Shown here: positions 1 through 10,835 of the stretch, piece by piece
Position numbering within the stretch: position 1 is the first letter of the stretch
How the letters are laid out: each line of letters begins with the position of its first letter
DNA from: Salvia splendens
Lineage: Eukaryota > Streptophyta > Magnoliopsida > Lamiales > Lamiaceae
Direction of reading: 5' to 3'
Assembly: GCF_004379255.2 (NCBI RefSeq)
Contig: NC_056034.1
Coordinates: forward strand, 39,600,887 to 39,664,886
Length of the DNA: 64,000 nt
Notes under the pieces: generated by a model
Told to the model about the DNA's origin: nothing
The model's database searches: none
The model's input: only the letters and a program-made list of their open reading frames with translations
Translations under genes and position numbers: made by a program

Positions 1-690
1 TTATCGGTTCGGGTCGGTTCCAATCGGTTCTAACCGATTTGAACCGAATTACTCCTTTAAAGCTATTATGATTATTCTTTTATGTATTATTAAAAAATAT
101 CATAACTTAGATTTCATTCTTTCAAACTAGAAACTGAGAAAAGAAATGGAGAAACTATTACAACAAGCATCTAACTAGATTTGCTGTTTTGGTTCTACCT
201 CAGCAGAATAAAAATAAAAAATCATCTGGAAAATGGTGACACAAAGAAGTTTTGATGAACGTAGAGTTAAGCAGAAAGGTTTTTCCTTTTACTCATTGTA
301 TAGCTTAACTATTTTTGTTGCTAATGTTGATTTACCAGCGGAAATGGGAAAAAGTAGTCGGTGCATTTCTGGACTCTGGTGTTTACAATCAGCACAATTT
401 ACCAACGGATCTTATCCGCCAGTAACTGCGGGCACGTATCATCTGCTAATTCCTTTTTTATGGAGTAATTTTGTTTGTTTTTATGTTTCTGGTCGACAAA
501 TATCACCTTTTTTTGAATTTCGGTTCCAGTTCGGTTAACCGGGACCGAACCGACCTAGTTCGGTTAGGAACCGAACCGAACCGAGGCAAATTCGGTTTCG
601 GTTCGGTGCTTCAATTTCGGTTCCTTTTGATTTCGGTTAACCGGGTATTCGGTTCGGTTAGAACCGAACCGACCGAATACCCTGCGCTAA
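1..690. mobile_element. CGGTTC-rich non-autonomous DNA element, left end outside window
   Basis: Positions 1-50 and 515-690 are packed with CGGTTC/GAACCG units and TTAACCGG words in both orientations. The middle (60-510) is ordinary AT-rich sequence without a credible gene. Dense subterminal short repeats at two ends around a non-coding core are typical of hAT-like non-autonomous elements. The left terminus lies outside the window, so no terminal inverted repeat or target duplication can be shown. A related scrap occurs near 21,630-21,690. Confidence 0.5.
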
Positions 691-740
691 AGAGAACAAT
701 TAGAACCAAAAGAAAAACAAGTATTTTCCTACCCATGCTT

Positions 741-1200
741 TGAAGTTATAATTTTGTTGAGTGTTTTTGGATGTGGTGTTGTGTTGCATTTGGTCATAAA
801 TTTATAGTAGTAGTAGTAGTAGATAAGTTTGAGCAATTGAGTGGTAGATATTATATTTTACGGGACAAGTTGACGTAGTCAAAAAGTTTTTCCACATGCA
901 CATGGGAATGGGATAAGGAAACCTCAATTATTTTGAATCTCAAATAGTGTTTCTTCACTATTAGCTAGACAATCAATAGAGAAGTATCTGTGTCATACGT
1001 AATTAAGGAAAGTGAGAGGAAAGGCCCTTGTCTTCTTGGTCTAGAAGAGGGATAACAAACTTTCATTATTGAGTTATTGCAGATTTTTTAATAATTTACA
1101 ATTCAAACATCGGTATTTCAGGCATAGATAGCCAGGGCTCGGCTTGGATGTAGGCCTCCTACTTCTCGCACAAGTGAGCAGAATTTGCTCCATTAAAATA
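741..1200. other. Intergenic, no gene seen
   Basis: No conserved frame is visible. A short TAG trinucleotide microsatellite lies at about 806-823. The rest is unremarkable AT-rich sequence up to the SINE at 1,213. Confidence 0.6.
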
Positions 1201-1212
1201 AATGAGTATTCA

Positions 1213-1402
1213 AACTCAAGGATCGAGTGGCATAGACTCGTCCATCCCTAATCAAATGGTCAGAGGATCGATCTCTCCTTCTGGGTATGGAGCAGCTTTA
1301 AATCCTTGGACCAGTTGTCTCATCCATTGAGGTGCTTACAAATCTGCACAGAAAATAATCACTAGGCCTGCCGGTGGTTACCCTGGGTAATTACCAAAAA
1401 AA
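1213..1402 (+). mobile_element. Putative tRNA-derived SINE (about 190 bp)
   Basis: The segment is flanked by a 12-bp direct repeat with one mismatch, AATGAGTATTCA at 1201-1212 and AATGAATATTCA at 1403-1414, which fits a target-site duplication. Inside are a box-A-like TGGCATAGACTCG near 1228 and a box-B-like GGATCGATCTC about 38 bases downstream, the layout of an RNA polymerase III promoter. The 3' end is an A-run. Length and structure match short plant SINEs such as the AU type. The boxes are degenerate, so the copy is probably old. Confidence 0.6.
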
Positions 1403-1414
1403 AATGAATATTCA

Positions 1415-1779
1415 CGCGTTCATAAATATTCATGTCACATTATTGTCTACTTGTTTAGTGGAGTTGTACACTATTACCCGCGCATATTGGATGTTAGTAT
1501 TTGTTAAATACGTGTAATGTATTGGAGTATTAAATATATATTGCGTAACACCCGTCAAATTAGCTATTTTTAGGAGGAACTATTTAATCAATTAAAATTT
1601 AGAATTATGAGTTTAAAATAAATTTGGTTTGTTAGACGAGATAATAGAAAGATATAATACTTCGTGTGATAAGACACCATCAAGTTTGTTTATGATTAAA
1701 TTAGTCAGTGTGGAGAGGAAATGCATAATCATAAAATCTAATATGATCTTGACATACAAAATAATGTTAGTTGCAATAT
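1415..1779. other. AT-rich intergenic, no gene seen
   Basis: Only short frames without family features occur here. Confidence 0.5.
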
Positions 1780-1799
1780 GAAATAAGTCATAATAGGAT

Positions 1800-1980
1800 T
1801 CATTTATAATTAAATTAGTCATACAAGTGAATGTAAGATGATTATTAAAGATATACAATCTTATCTTAGCATTATGAAGTGTCGTCAAGGATTGGACTTT
1901 TAAATAAAAGATGATTGAATATGAGATAAAATATTAATTATAACTTTTAATAATAAGTACTTATAGCAACTTAATGAATT
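1800..1980 (+). repeat. Left copy of a diverged direct repeat, partner at 4355-4510
   Basis: The two segments share, in the same order, an AAATTAGTCATA block, TCTTAGCAT, GTGTCGTCA-GGATTG, CTTTTAAAT, and a nearly identical AATAATAAGTACTTATAGCAAC followed by TATGAAT or AATGAAT. They sit about 2.5 kb apart around a GC-rich composite block. They could be LTRs of an unrecognised element or a local duplication. Canonical TG/CA ends were not found. Confidence 0.55.
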
Positions 1981-3339
1981 TTCCGGCTGAATGGGTGGCG
2001 CCGCCGCCAGAGGAGGTTGCAAAGAGGGTGGTGAGGGAGGGTGAAGCTGTTAAGAGTCTCCTTCTCTTAACGAGTAAAATCTGTCCGATACGAACGAAAC
2101 ACAAAGAAATCTGGCGCCCTCGAGATGAGGGTCGGCGGCCAACAAGGAACTGGCGCGGAGGAGTTCTCCGTCGGCAGTGAATTAGGGTTGATTTGTGTTA
2201 CGCCAGAAAGTTGGGTAAATAATTCTCATTAATTCAGAACAGAATTAATGAGAAGCCCTATTTATAATAACTAGGAGTCTAGGGTTGGTTCGACTTAATC
2301 CTATACATCGGGAAAGAACCAACAAAGAAAACCCGACGGAGCTTATAAATTGCTTGACGCAAAATAACCGTTCACAATTAAACAAAATAAAACAAAATTT
2401 ATTCTCGCTAAATAAAACCAAGGCATTCCCTCGAACAGCTTCCTTCCTCGGCCTTAGCTTCCTCACCGTGCTCTCCCCCGTCGCGCTCTTCTCCACTTCA
2501 TCCTCCGTCCGCTCCACGTGTTCGACTTTGGTTGTTGGAGTCGGTGCTGGGTTGGGCTCCGCCACAACTAGGTGCAGGGTCGGATTGTAATGTATTATTA
2601 GGTGGGGCAAATGCTCCTTCTCAAATATATTGATATATACTATTTTATTTAATTATTTTGGAAAATTTTTAAAATTTCTTTATATTTGCCCCTTCTTAAA
2701 TCCTCAAATTGCCTATACATATAATTTTACCCCCTTCCATTTACATTCCTGGATCTGTCCCTAACTAGGTGCGTTGGACTTGTCTCTGCTGTTGGTGTCG
2801 TCTCTGTTGTTGGAGTCGACGTTGGGTGTGTTGGGCTCGTAACAGAAGCTTTGAGGGAGGGGAGATCGAGCAGGAGATTTTACAAAGATTTGGGTTTGAT
2901 GAATCCTGTCTCGCCGCCCGAGCTGCCTCTGCCACTGGAGGAGGAAGCTCCGCTGCCGGAATTCGAAGAAAGTGAGAAACGGAGCCGGGAAAGGGTGCGG
3001 AAAAAGGAAGACGAGTAGAAGATAGATTTATAAACGTGTGAAACACATAAATCTCATTGCGACGCCACCACCACCATCACCACCTCTGCCGCCGACACAG
3101 AAATGCAGTAAGAGTGAGAGAAGATGAGGCGGCGTATTCAACAAAGTCTCCTTGAATTCTCTCTACAGCAAGAAGAAGAAGAAGAAGAAAGAGACAAAAA
3201 AGCGTAGAGAATATGGATTCTCTCCTCCACGAAGCTCCTCCGCCACTGAGTTTTCGAATTCCGCCGCCTTCGCCGCCTCCTCCAACAGCTCCCTCGCTTC
3301 CGTAACCGTCGTCTTCCACACTCTGTTTTTATCCAATAA
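1975..3339. other. GC-rich composite block, probable captured gene fragments
   Basis: Unlike its AT-rich surroundings, this block carries GC-rich, proline-, serine- and alanine-coding stretches such as CCGCCGCC runs and a GAA microsatellite near 3172. A short plus-strand frame starting at about 3214 reads as a proline-rich peptide and stops after about 30 codons. The block is cut by a 187-bp MITE and bounded on its right by a TRIM. I recognise no protein family. It looks like host exon pieces carried or stranded in transposon debris. Confidence 0.4.
2576..2762. mobile_element. Mutator-like MITE, 187 bp, 10-bp TSD
   Basis: The ends are imperfect inverted repeats: AGGGTCGGATTG on the left and, read in reverse complement, AGGGACAGATCCAGG on the right. 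It is flanked by an exact 10-bp duplication AACTAGGTGC at 2566-2575 and 2763-2772. Target duplications of 9-10 bp are characteristic of Mutator-like elements. The interior is AT-rich and non-coding, so the element depends on a transposase elsewhere. Confidence 0.75.
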
Positions 3340-3344
3340 GCCCA

Positions 3345-3535
3345 TGTTGGGTCCCCGGTGGTGCACACCCAAACTCCACATTAGTATGATATTGTCCGCT
3401 TTGGGCAAAGCCCTCACGGTTTTGCTCTTGGGGTACTCCCCAAAAGGCCTCATACTAATGGAGTTGGGGTAGACCATTTATATGCTTGCAACTTTTGTCC
3501 ATTCTCCGATGTGGGATATGGTTTGCTTCACCACA
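3345..3535 (-). repeat. TRIM LTR (3' LTR in element orientation)
   Basis: 191-bp terminal repeat of the minus-strand TRIM, next to the polypurine tract at about 3536-3547. Confidence 0.9.
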
Positions 3536-3704
3536 ATCCTCCCCTCAAACCAAGACCACATGCCTGTGCCCCATGTTACAGGTCACCAGGTCACCACAGG
3601 TCTTGGTCGAGCTCACGCAGAGACATCAGAGAATTTGCAAGCGCAACCCACCGAACCCCCAAAGCCACACAGGCCCAGCCCCTGAACCAGGGCTCTGATA
3701 CCAC

Positions 3705-3895
3705 TGTTGGGTTCCCGGTGGTGCACACCCGAACTCCACATTAGTATGATATTGTCCGCTTTGGGCAAAGCCCTCACGGTTTTGCTCTTGGGATACTCCC
3801 CAAAAGGCCTCATACTAATGGAGTTGGGGTAGCACATTTATATGCCTGCAACTCTTGTCCATTCTCCGATGTGAGATATGGTTTGCTTCACTACA
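3705..3895 (-). repeat. TRIM LTR (5' LTR in element orientation)
   Basis: 191-bp terminal repeat of the minus-strand TRIM, adjacent to the tRNA primer-binding site. It is about 95% identical to its partner by eye. Confidence 0.9.
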
Positions 3896-3900
3896 GCCCA

Positions 3901-4354
3901 TAATAAAAAGAATCATAACCGTCAAAGTGGAGATCCTCCCACCATCTCCTCTTTCACAATTGCTTACGGCGGCGATGGAGATTTAGGGGATTTGGGTTTG
4001 TAGAGAGAGAGAGAGTAGGTCAACTAATTCCGGTGATGGTGGAGTCGGGGCCGGGATCGGAGTCCCGGGGTTGCCGGTGGCAGTAAGGAAGAGGAGGAAG
4101 AGAGTACACGTAGGGATGAGGAGTGGTGGAGGATGATAAGACACATCATCTTTAAATTTGGCATCCACGCCATCCACTCAACACACTTGGCAGCCACATC
4201 AGCTTAAAAAGACACATCAGCTGAATTCATAGCCGGAAAACCCGCCATCGGAAAACGGCAACTGATCGTATAGTTCGTGACATTATACGCCAATTTTATA
4301 GTTCATGGGAAAAACCAAAATTTGGCAAAAGTTTATGACTTTTAAGGCAGTTAT
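3901..4354. other. Continuation of GC-rich composite block
   Basis: The first part (3901-4200) resembles genic sequence, with no recognisable family on either strand. From 4200 to 4354 the sequence is of a repetitive type, with phrases like ATAGTTCATGG and AATTTGGCAAAAG. No complete gene is seen. Confidence 0.4.
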
Positions 4355-4510
4355 CATAGAATTAAATTAGTCATATGAATAAATGAGAGATGGTTAATAA
4401 AGAGATACAATTGAATCTTAGCATGTGTCGTCATGGATTGAGCTTTTAAATGAAAGGTTATTGAATAAAAGATAAGATTAATAATAAGTACTTATAGCAA
4501 CTTTATGAAT
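4355..4510 (+). repeat. Right copy of the diverged direct repeat
   Basis: Partner of 1800-1980, sharing ordered blocks that end in AATAATAAGTACTTATAGCAAC. Confidence 0.55.
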
Positions 4511-7480
4511 CCTTTGGAGATGAGCAAATATACATTTTGTTGAGTTGAACATTTAAAGAAAATGTAATCGAAAAAAAATACGAATAAATAAAACCTCAAG
4601 TTATGAATACACAACGGCCATAGCTACCGAACAACTTCTTCTAAAAATATTAAAATAATCAAGAATATAAGTATAAATATAGTGATTCTCAAGAGAGACC
4701 AATTTTAAAATAATACTATAAATTTTTATTATATAGAGCTTCAAACAAGGTTACCCGCCGCATTCTATGTCCTCGCAAACCGATCAATTAAAGCGGAAAA
4801 GACCATTACATTTTTCACGTAAATTTGTTCATGAATTTAAATACGCTCTCGCTTTATCTTATTACAAGCTCAAATTTTGCTCATATGTAGGATCCTGATA
4901 TGATACAGCAAGAATTAAATGGTATCAGAACTTTTTTTATATGAATGAAATTATATAAATAATAATGAAAATATGCGGCGGTGTTTGGCCTTCGCGTTAT
5001 TTCGGAATGGGCCACGAGTTAAGAGCAAAGCAAATTAATTATTTGGTCTGCTACAGAAAATGTTTGGGCCAATGTACTTCTGATTTGGGGACTGCAACAG
5101 CAAACGACATATTATGGGCCGTCAAAAGCTTTTTATCAGCCTACTTTTATTGGGCCACCGATTATATGGGCTGTGGATTCATAAGCCAATGTTGGGCTAA
5201 AATGATTCCATTTTTAGGCTACCAAAATTTATTTGACCCATTATAACCTTTACATATTGGGTAAAATAATGTTTAAACTTTTATTATGAATTTACTTAGT
5301 ACACTCACTCATGTTACTTTAAAACTTTTTCATATTGAAAATAAATTTATTGAAGCAAAGGAGTTGGCGAGTTGCCAACTGACTCTCTAATGTAGCTTTA
5401 TTTGCTGAGAATATTAGGATAGTAGTGTTTATATGTATGCAGATGTTAGTTCACTCAAATACATATATATACTCTGGGGGTAAGTGGTGGTAAATCATAA
5501 ATGCAAGACAACTATTAACTTTTTTTTCCATACGCGTTGTATGTTACACGAAAGACAAATATTACTGGCAATGGCGGATTCAAAAATTAAAAATCGTAGG
5601 GTCGAACGAGAAAATAAATATAACAGTATTTAAATATATGTGTTTAATAAAAATACATTATAAATGAAATATATTATATCCATCTTATGTTAAATGTGAT
5701 AACTGATATATAATATTCATACCAAAACTATCAATAGAAACTATCCCACAATTTTCTAGTCGTTGTGGTTCTTATTCAACATTAGCTAAAACAACTAACA
5801 GAAACTCGAGATCTTTTTGAGAAAATTTAATCCATTAATATAGAAAGGAAGGTAATTAAATTTAACAATGAAAAATAATATACTGATCATATTTATTAAA
5901 ATTAGGGTAAAAATATAATTGTTATCACCAAATAAAAATGATAAAACATGATTAAAGAGGTAAAACCAAATTTCAAAATAAAATAATAATATATAAAAAC
6001 TAGGTTTATCGTTATATTTGGTTTTTCAAAATCAAATCACCCCAAATAAAAAGTGGAACCAAATTTCAAAAACTAATATTTTACGTAAAAATCTAAAAAC
6101 ATGTTATCATGATATGACCAAATTATTACTCCATATTTTATAGATGATCACATAAATATAGTCTTATAGGAGTATAACTTTTTCTAATTTGTTAACATTA
6201 AATGATATACATATAAAATCGATACTACATCTTCGATGTGCATATCCAGGTGATTCATAGATATATATAGAGGAGAATTTAAATAAAAACTCCTATATGG
6301 AGAATCATTCTCATCACTTTCATTAATACTGTTACATTTTTAGATATGATTCTCTCGATTGATGTGAGAATATAAAAACACAAGCGGCCACAACTAACTA
6401 ATTAGACGAATTGCCACTATTATTTTTTTGAATCAGATTAGTGCTATTACTTATTTTATTAGTTGTGTAGTAGTCGACTAAATAGGTAAATTTACAGAAA
6501 TATTTATTGAAACCATTAAGTGGTGTGAAGAATAAGTATCTGAGCCCCTAGTTTCTTGAGCATGATATGAAAATGCTTAATGACTGTTGAAAGAGTAAGA
6601 ACGCATATCCTTTGGTGGGATACAAGCCAGATACTGCATCTCATTTAGCAACCTTTTTTTATTACATCGTTCCCACTCTTCATTTTGAACCTAGTAATGT
6701 TCATACCTTTATTTACATCCCTCCAGTAATTTATAATATTTTAACATACATGACGATTTCAAATATGTAGCCATTCTTCTTATAGTACTGTTGTCCAATG
6801 TGTATCTTACGAGCGTAAATATATACATATAAATAATAAATATATTGTCATACAGTTAACTTTATTACTTTCTTTTTAATGCTTAATATACATTTACATT
6901 GTTGAGCCATTCTTTTCTTATCCCACGTCGACTTGATAATGAACCATTTCTATCCATATATTATGGGATAGCCTCTCTATTTATGAGGATTTTTAAGTTA
7001 TTGAGTGGTCCATTAAGAGACTTATTTTTACTTGGCTCGATTTAAGAAATCTAATAGAAGGTGAGGCTAAAAAATTAGTGAAAGGTTGATTATACTTTTA
7101 TTTATTAGTTCTATAATAAAATGAGAGTGAAATAAAGTTAATGGAATATGAGGTTTATTAAAAAAATTGTAAACAAATGAGATAATCATCCACATACAGA
7201 AGAAAATGGCAAATTGTGAGGATTAATGGTGGACGGAGGGAGTATTTTTAATCGATTGATCGGGCTTATATGATCCACTTATTAGCCATATATATATCAA
7301 ATTACTAACCAAAACACCATGTAGCAGAAAGAGAAAAGTAGAAAGACAAACTGTGGGTTCATACACATTGATAAACACCCTAAAGAAAAAAGTACATATT
7401 TCAATTTGGGTTACATACTTGCATCCGACTGTGAGCATAAATTAAGTTTGGCTCATGCTAAAACTACAACTCATATTATT
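4511..7480. other. AT-rich intergenic, no gene seen
   Basis: About 3 kb without a supportable gene. A cluster of TGGGCC/TGGGCT words lies between 4985 and 5215. Remnant MITE-like phrases occur, such as GGACGGAGGGAG at 7231-7244. Open frames here are short and lack family features. Confidence 0.55.
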
Positions 7481-7493
7481 ATTATAGTATAGT

Positions 7494-7770
7494 GCCCGCA
7501 GGGGCGTAGCGCAGTTGGCAACGGAGAGGCAGATCTTGCTGCAATGAGTCTGGGTTCGAATCCCACTACTGTCGTGTAGTTGCTTCCATCTCTCAGACAG
7601 CTTCCATCTCTCAGGCACAAGTGTGAGGCCTTGGGAGATGGGCTTCTGGCAGCCAGTGGGTTAAGGCCTCCCCCTTAACGGACTACTGCGTACCCTGATT
7701 GAACCCCCTCACATGATGTCGGGTCGGAATATGGAGGCCGCTAAGGCGATGGAATCGCTTTTTTGCTGCA
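7494..7770 (+). mobile_element. tRNA-derived SINE, 277 bp, 13-bp TSD
   Basis: A perfect 13-bp duplication, ATTATAGTATAGT, flanks the insert at 7481-7493 and 7771-7783. The 5' part carries the bipartite pol III promoter: box A TAGCGCAGTTGG at 7507-7518 and box B GGTTCGAATCC at 7553-7563, as in a tRNA gene. There is no tRNA cloverleaf 3' half. It is followed by a tRNA-unrelated body and a T-rich 3' end. The element has no coding capacity and would have been mobilised by LINE machinery. The exact duplication suggests a fairly recent insertion. Confidence 0.88.
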
Positions 7771-7783
7771 ATTATAGTATAGT

Positions 7784-8709
7784 AAAGAAGCATGCATATA
7801 TGTCAGCTTGACTTATAAGAGGAACACCACTAACAAATGTAAGTGGAATATCTACGTCAAGTGGATTTGAATATATATAGTACTTCATTCATTAATTTTG
7901 TTTTAACTTCATATTCCAATTCCACTACCACCACTGAGATATACTTTTATAGAGTCTAACCTTTGTGATTATGTGTGTCTCTAATCGCAGTTCTTTCTTT
8001 TTAGTTTTTAGTTTTTTTTATCGTCTACGAGGGACAATCACTATTAAATTGTCTCTACGTACAAGGGGCATTTCACCATCATATTGTTATATATCTGGAC
8101 AGAAAATTAATCTTTTTCACCAAATCCGGAGCTTACTGGAAAAAAATTAGTGTATTAAATGTGACACACTACAAAAAGCATAACTTTACAGACAGATATG
8201 CATGTCCATATAGTACAATTGGTAAATTTATAAAACTCATTTGATAAAAATTCATTACCAAAGTTGAAAAATATCATCGGTGTTTTTTTCCCGGATTACG
8301 ACGGAGGTGCAAATAAGCATTAGTAATTCGCTATAACATTCATATATTAGTGATTAATTAATAAACTGTATAATGTAAATTTTATAGTAGTAATTAATAG
8401 TAACAAATTATGCAGGGAAATCCCTTTAAACTGAACTCCTATATAGTACGAATGATATCAAATTCATATGGGGGAGATTAATAGCTAACACTATTAAATC
8501 TATCTAAAAAGCGGTAAATTTTTGGTTTCAAAGATTTGGATAAATGATTCAAGCAAATGAACGAACCAAATTAAGTTTTCTTGCTAAATTTAACACAGAT
8601 AACAATAAACACCAATGATAAGAACTAGTAAGCAAAGGAAAACATAATAATTCAATTAAAGGAGTTCATGTTCAACAACTTTACTACAAATTAGGAGTAA
8701 TTCTAAGTT
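7784..8709. other. AT-rich intergenic, no gene seen
   Basis: No supported gene. A thymidine-rich tract lies near 8000-8020. Confidence 0.5.
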
Positions 8710-8825
8710 CTAGCCACCCATGATGGTCACAATAACAACCAAATAAGCTAAAGATATCATGGTGAACAAGACTTGGGTGGAGGAAGCTTCAATCTTGCTC
8801 TCCTTCTTCGAAGTGTGGCTTCTAA

Positions 8826-10835
8826 GGCCATCCACAACGCTGTCTCTATACCGTCTCTTAAACCGTCTCTTAACTACTATTTGAGCACTATTTGAGGGCC
8901 CCACTGTCCTTTTTTCCTCCATCTCTTAACTAAGAGACGGAACCTGCAACGCTCCGTCTCTTAACCGTCTCTTAATTACTATTCATTCAATTTAATTTAT
9001 AATTTTTTTTAAAACCCAATTCAATTTAAACAAACACACTTTATTAAAATTAAAACACTATTACAACTTAACATTAAAAAAAACGAAGACATAATTAAAA
9101 TTCTAAAAAAATAAAAATGACATAATTTAATCTTCTCCGCCAAAGTTTTCCCAAATGTGCTCAATTAGATCCTCTTGGAGTTGGGTGTGGGCGCTAGAGT
9201 CGCGTGTCCTTGCCCGAATAGCCAACCGTTCTTGTATAGATGGATGCGCTCCACTTCGCGGCGGACTACTTGCGGTTGAGCTTCCGGGGGATTCGGGGTC
9301 GAACCAATTTCCGGCATCGGGTCCTTCGTCTCGGACAATCATGTTGTGCAAGATTATGCACGTATACATGATGTCGACCATGCTCTCCATGAACCACGAA
9401 CGAGCCGGGGCTTTGATGATGTTGAAGCGCGCTTGGAGAACCCCGAACGCCCTCTCCACATCCTTGCGCGCAGCCTCCTGCTTCTGCGCAAAAAGAGCCT
9501 GCTTTGGGTTCGCTGGCCTGCCGCACGTCTTCACGAAGGTCGGCCACTTCGGGTAGATGCCGTCGGCGAGATAGTACCCCATTTTATACCGCCGGTTGTT
9601 GGCGACGAAGTTGATGGCCGGCGCTTTACCATCCAAAACTTCGGTAAAGAGGTCGGACTGTTGGAGCACGTTTACGTCGTTGTTCGAGCCAGGGACCCCG
9701 AAGTACGCGTGCCAGATCCAAAGTCGGTAGTCGGCAACGGCCTCGAGTACAACGGTTGGGTGGGTGCCTTTGTGGCCGCTCGTGTAGGAACCCCTCCAAG
9801 CCACCGGGCAATTCTTCCATTGCCAGTGCATGCAATCGACACTGCCAAGCATCCCGGGGAATCCGTGCACTTGTTCGTGCAGGTTGAGGAGGAACTGACA
9901 ATCCTCCGTGGTTGGCCTCCGAAGAAATTCGTCACTGAAGGCTGCCCGGACGCCTCTGCAGAAGTTGAGCAAGCACAAGCGCCCAGTGCTGTCTCCGATG
10001 TGCAGGTATTCGTCGAATATGTCGGCCGTTTGTCCAGTCGCAAGCTGCCGGATGGCTGCAGTACATTTCTGCAGCGTCGTGTGGCTGGGACGACCGACCG
10101 CGTCGAACCCTTCTCGGAAGAACTCCTCCCTGGCCGCCAAAGTATTCGCTATGTGGAGAAATAGCGGTTTCCGCATGCGGAAACGGCGACGGAAATAGGT
10201 ATCTCCCCAAATCGGGTTATCGCAGAAGTAGTCGCGTACTAACCGTGCGGCGGCTTCCTCCCGGTTCCGATTGATGTACTTCCGGGAGCGTCGTGGGGGT
10301 GGTGCGGCTTCCTCCGCCTCTCGTCGTCGATCTTCTTCGAGTGATTGTTCCATTAATTGGCGCATTTGCTCAAAAGGATCCATTTGTTTGAGTTGATTGA
10401 AGATGGAAATTGGAGTGATAGAGAGAATTTGAGAGGAATAGATGTGTGTTTGTGTTTGAAATGAGTATGGAATAGAATTATTTATAGAGTAAAAAAATTA
10501 AAAATTTAAAAAATGAAAATAAATATTTAACAGTAATATTACCGTTTGAAAAAAAAATTTATTAAAAATCGATTTTTTTTAAAAAAAAATGAATTATTGC
10601 GTCATCAGTGACGACGCCCACTCGCGGGCCAGCGAGTGGGCGTCACGCACGCATGGGGACGTGCCACGTGTCTCGGGCGCGTGGCGAGACAGCTCGTCTC
10701 GTGTCTCTCCGAGACGAGCTACGCGACGAGACGGTCGCGAGCTGGAGACGAGATGGCCGCTGCAATGCGTCTCGCGGGGGTCTCGTCTCTCCGAGACGAG
10801 ACGCGAGCCCGGCGCGAGACGCGTTGTGGATGGTC
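8826..10835 (-). mobile_element. PIF/Harbinger DNA transposon, 2,010 bp, TAA TSD
   Basis: Termini are GGCCATCCACAACGC at 8826-8840 and, inverted, GACCATCCACAACGC at 10,821-10,835, flanked by TAA at 8823-8825 and 10,836-10,838. A 3-bp TWA target duplication and this inverted repeat class are hallmarks of PIF/Harbinger. Subterminal regions are full of GTCTC/GAGAC words (8840-8970 and 10,660-10,820), possible transposase binding sites. It encodes an uninterrupted transposase on the minus strand. No second Myb-like reading frame is present, though known autonomous members carry one, so mobility may need help in trans. Confidence 0.9.
9127..10383 (-). CDS. PIF/Harbinger transposase (DDE_Tnp_4 / plant transposon protein family), intact
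   Basis: A 418-residue intronless frame. An acidic and arginine-rich N-terminus is followed by an HTH-like region around residues 60-125 (DYFCDNPIWGDTYFRRRFRM). The DDE nuclease core is readable: first Asp 183 in LGSVDCMHWQWKNCP, second Asp 236 in GSNNDVNVL, and catalytic Glu 310 in RKDVERAFGVLQ. The LADGIYPKWPTFV block typical of the family lies between. No stop or frameshift interrupts it. It is about 60% alike by eye to the second copy at 54,673-56,007. Role: cleaves the element's ends for cut-and-paste transposition in the nucleus. Family members usually need a Myb-like partner protein, which is not encoded here. Confidence 0.92.
   Translation of the reverse strand: MDPFEQMRQLMEQSLEEDRRREAEEAAPPPRRSRKYINRNREEAAARLVRDYFCDNPIWGDTYFRRRFRMRKPLFLHIANTLAAREEFFREGFDAVGRPSHTTLQKCTAAIRQLATGQTADIFDEYLHIGDSTGRLCLLNFCRGVRAAFSDEFLRRPTTEDCQFLLNLHEQVHGFPGMLGSVDCMHWQWKNCPVAWRGSYTSGHKGTHPTVVLEAVADYRLWIWHAYFGVPGSNNDVNVLQQSDLFTEVLDGKAPAINFVANNRRYKMGYYLADGIYPKWPTFVKTCGRPANPKQALFAQKQEAARKDVERAFGVLQARFNIIKAPARSWFMESMVDIMYTCIILHNMIVRDEGPDAGNWFDPESPGSSTASSPPRSGAHPSIQERLAIRARTRDSSAHTQLQEDLIEHIWENFGGED

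Larger units (their letters stand above)
3345..3895 (-). mobile_element. TRIM retrotransposon, complete, 551 bp
   Basis: Two 191-bp terminal repeats (3345-3535 and 3705-3895) start with TG, end with CA and differ at about ten positions. The flanks are an exact 5-bp duplication GCCCA (3340-3344, 3896-3900). Read on the minus strand, the primer-binding site TGGTATCAGAGCC, complementary to initiator tRNA-Met, directly follows the LTR at 3705, and a purine tract GAGGGGAGGAT precedes the other LTR. The 169-bp interior has no gag or pol. This is the definition of a terminal-repeat retrotransposon in miniature, and the LTR resembles a widespread plant TRIM family. Confidence 0.92.

Noticed and set aside
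1974..2180. Plus-strand 68-residue frame as a gene
   Set aside because: No family features, and it lies in a composite repeat block with fragments in several frames.
7501..7572. A tRNA gene, because box A and box B are near consensus
   Set aside because: The acceptor and anticodon arms do not pair, the segment continues as one 277-bp unit bounded by a 13-bp TSD, so it is a SINE head.
9346..10164. 272-residue plus-strand frame
   Set aside because: It is the antisense shadow of the Harbinger transposase, whose DDE motifs are clear on the other strand.
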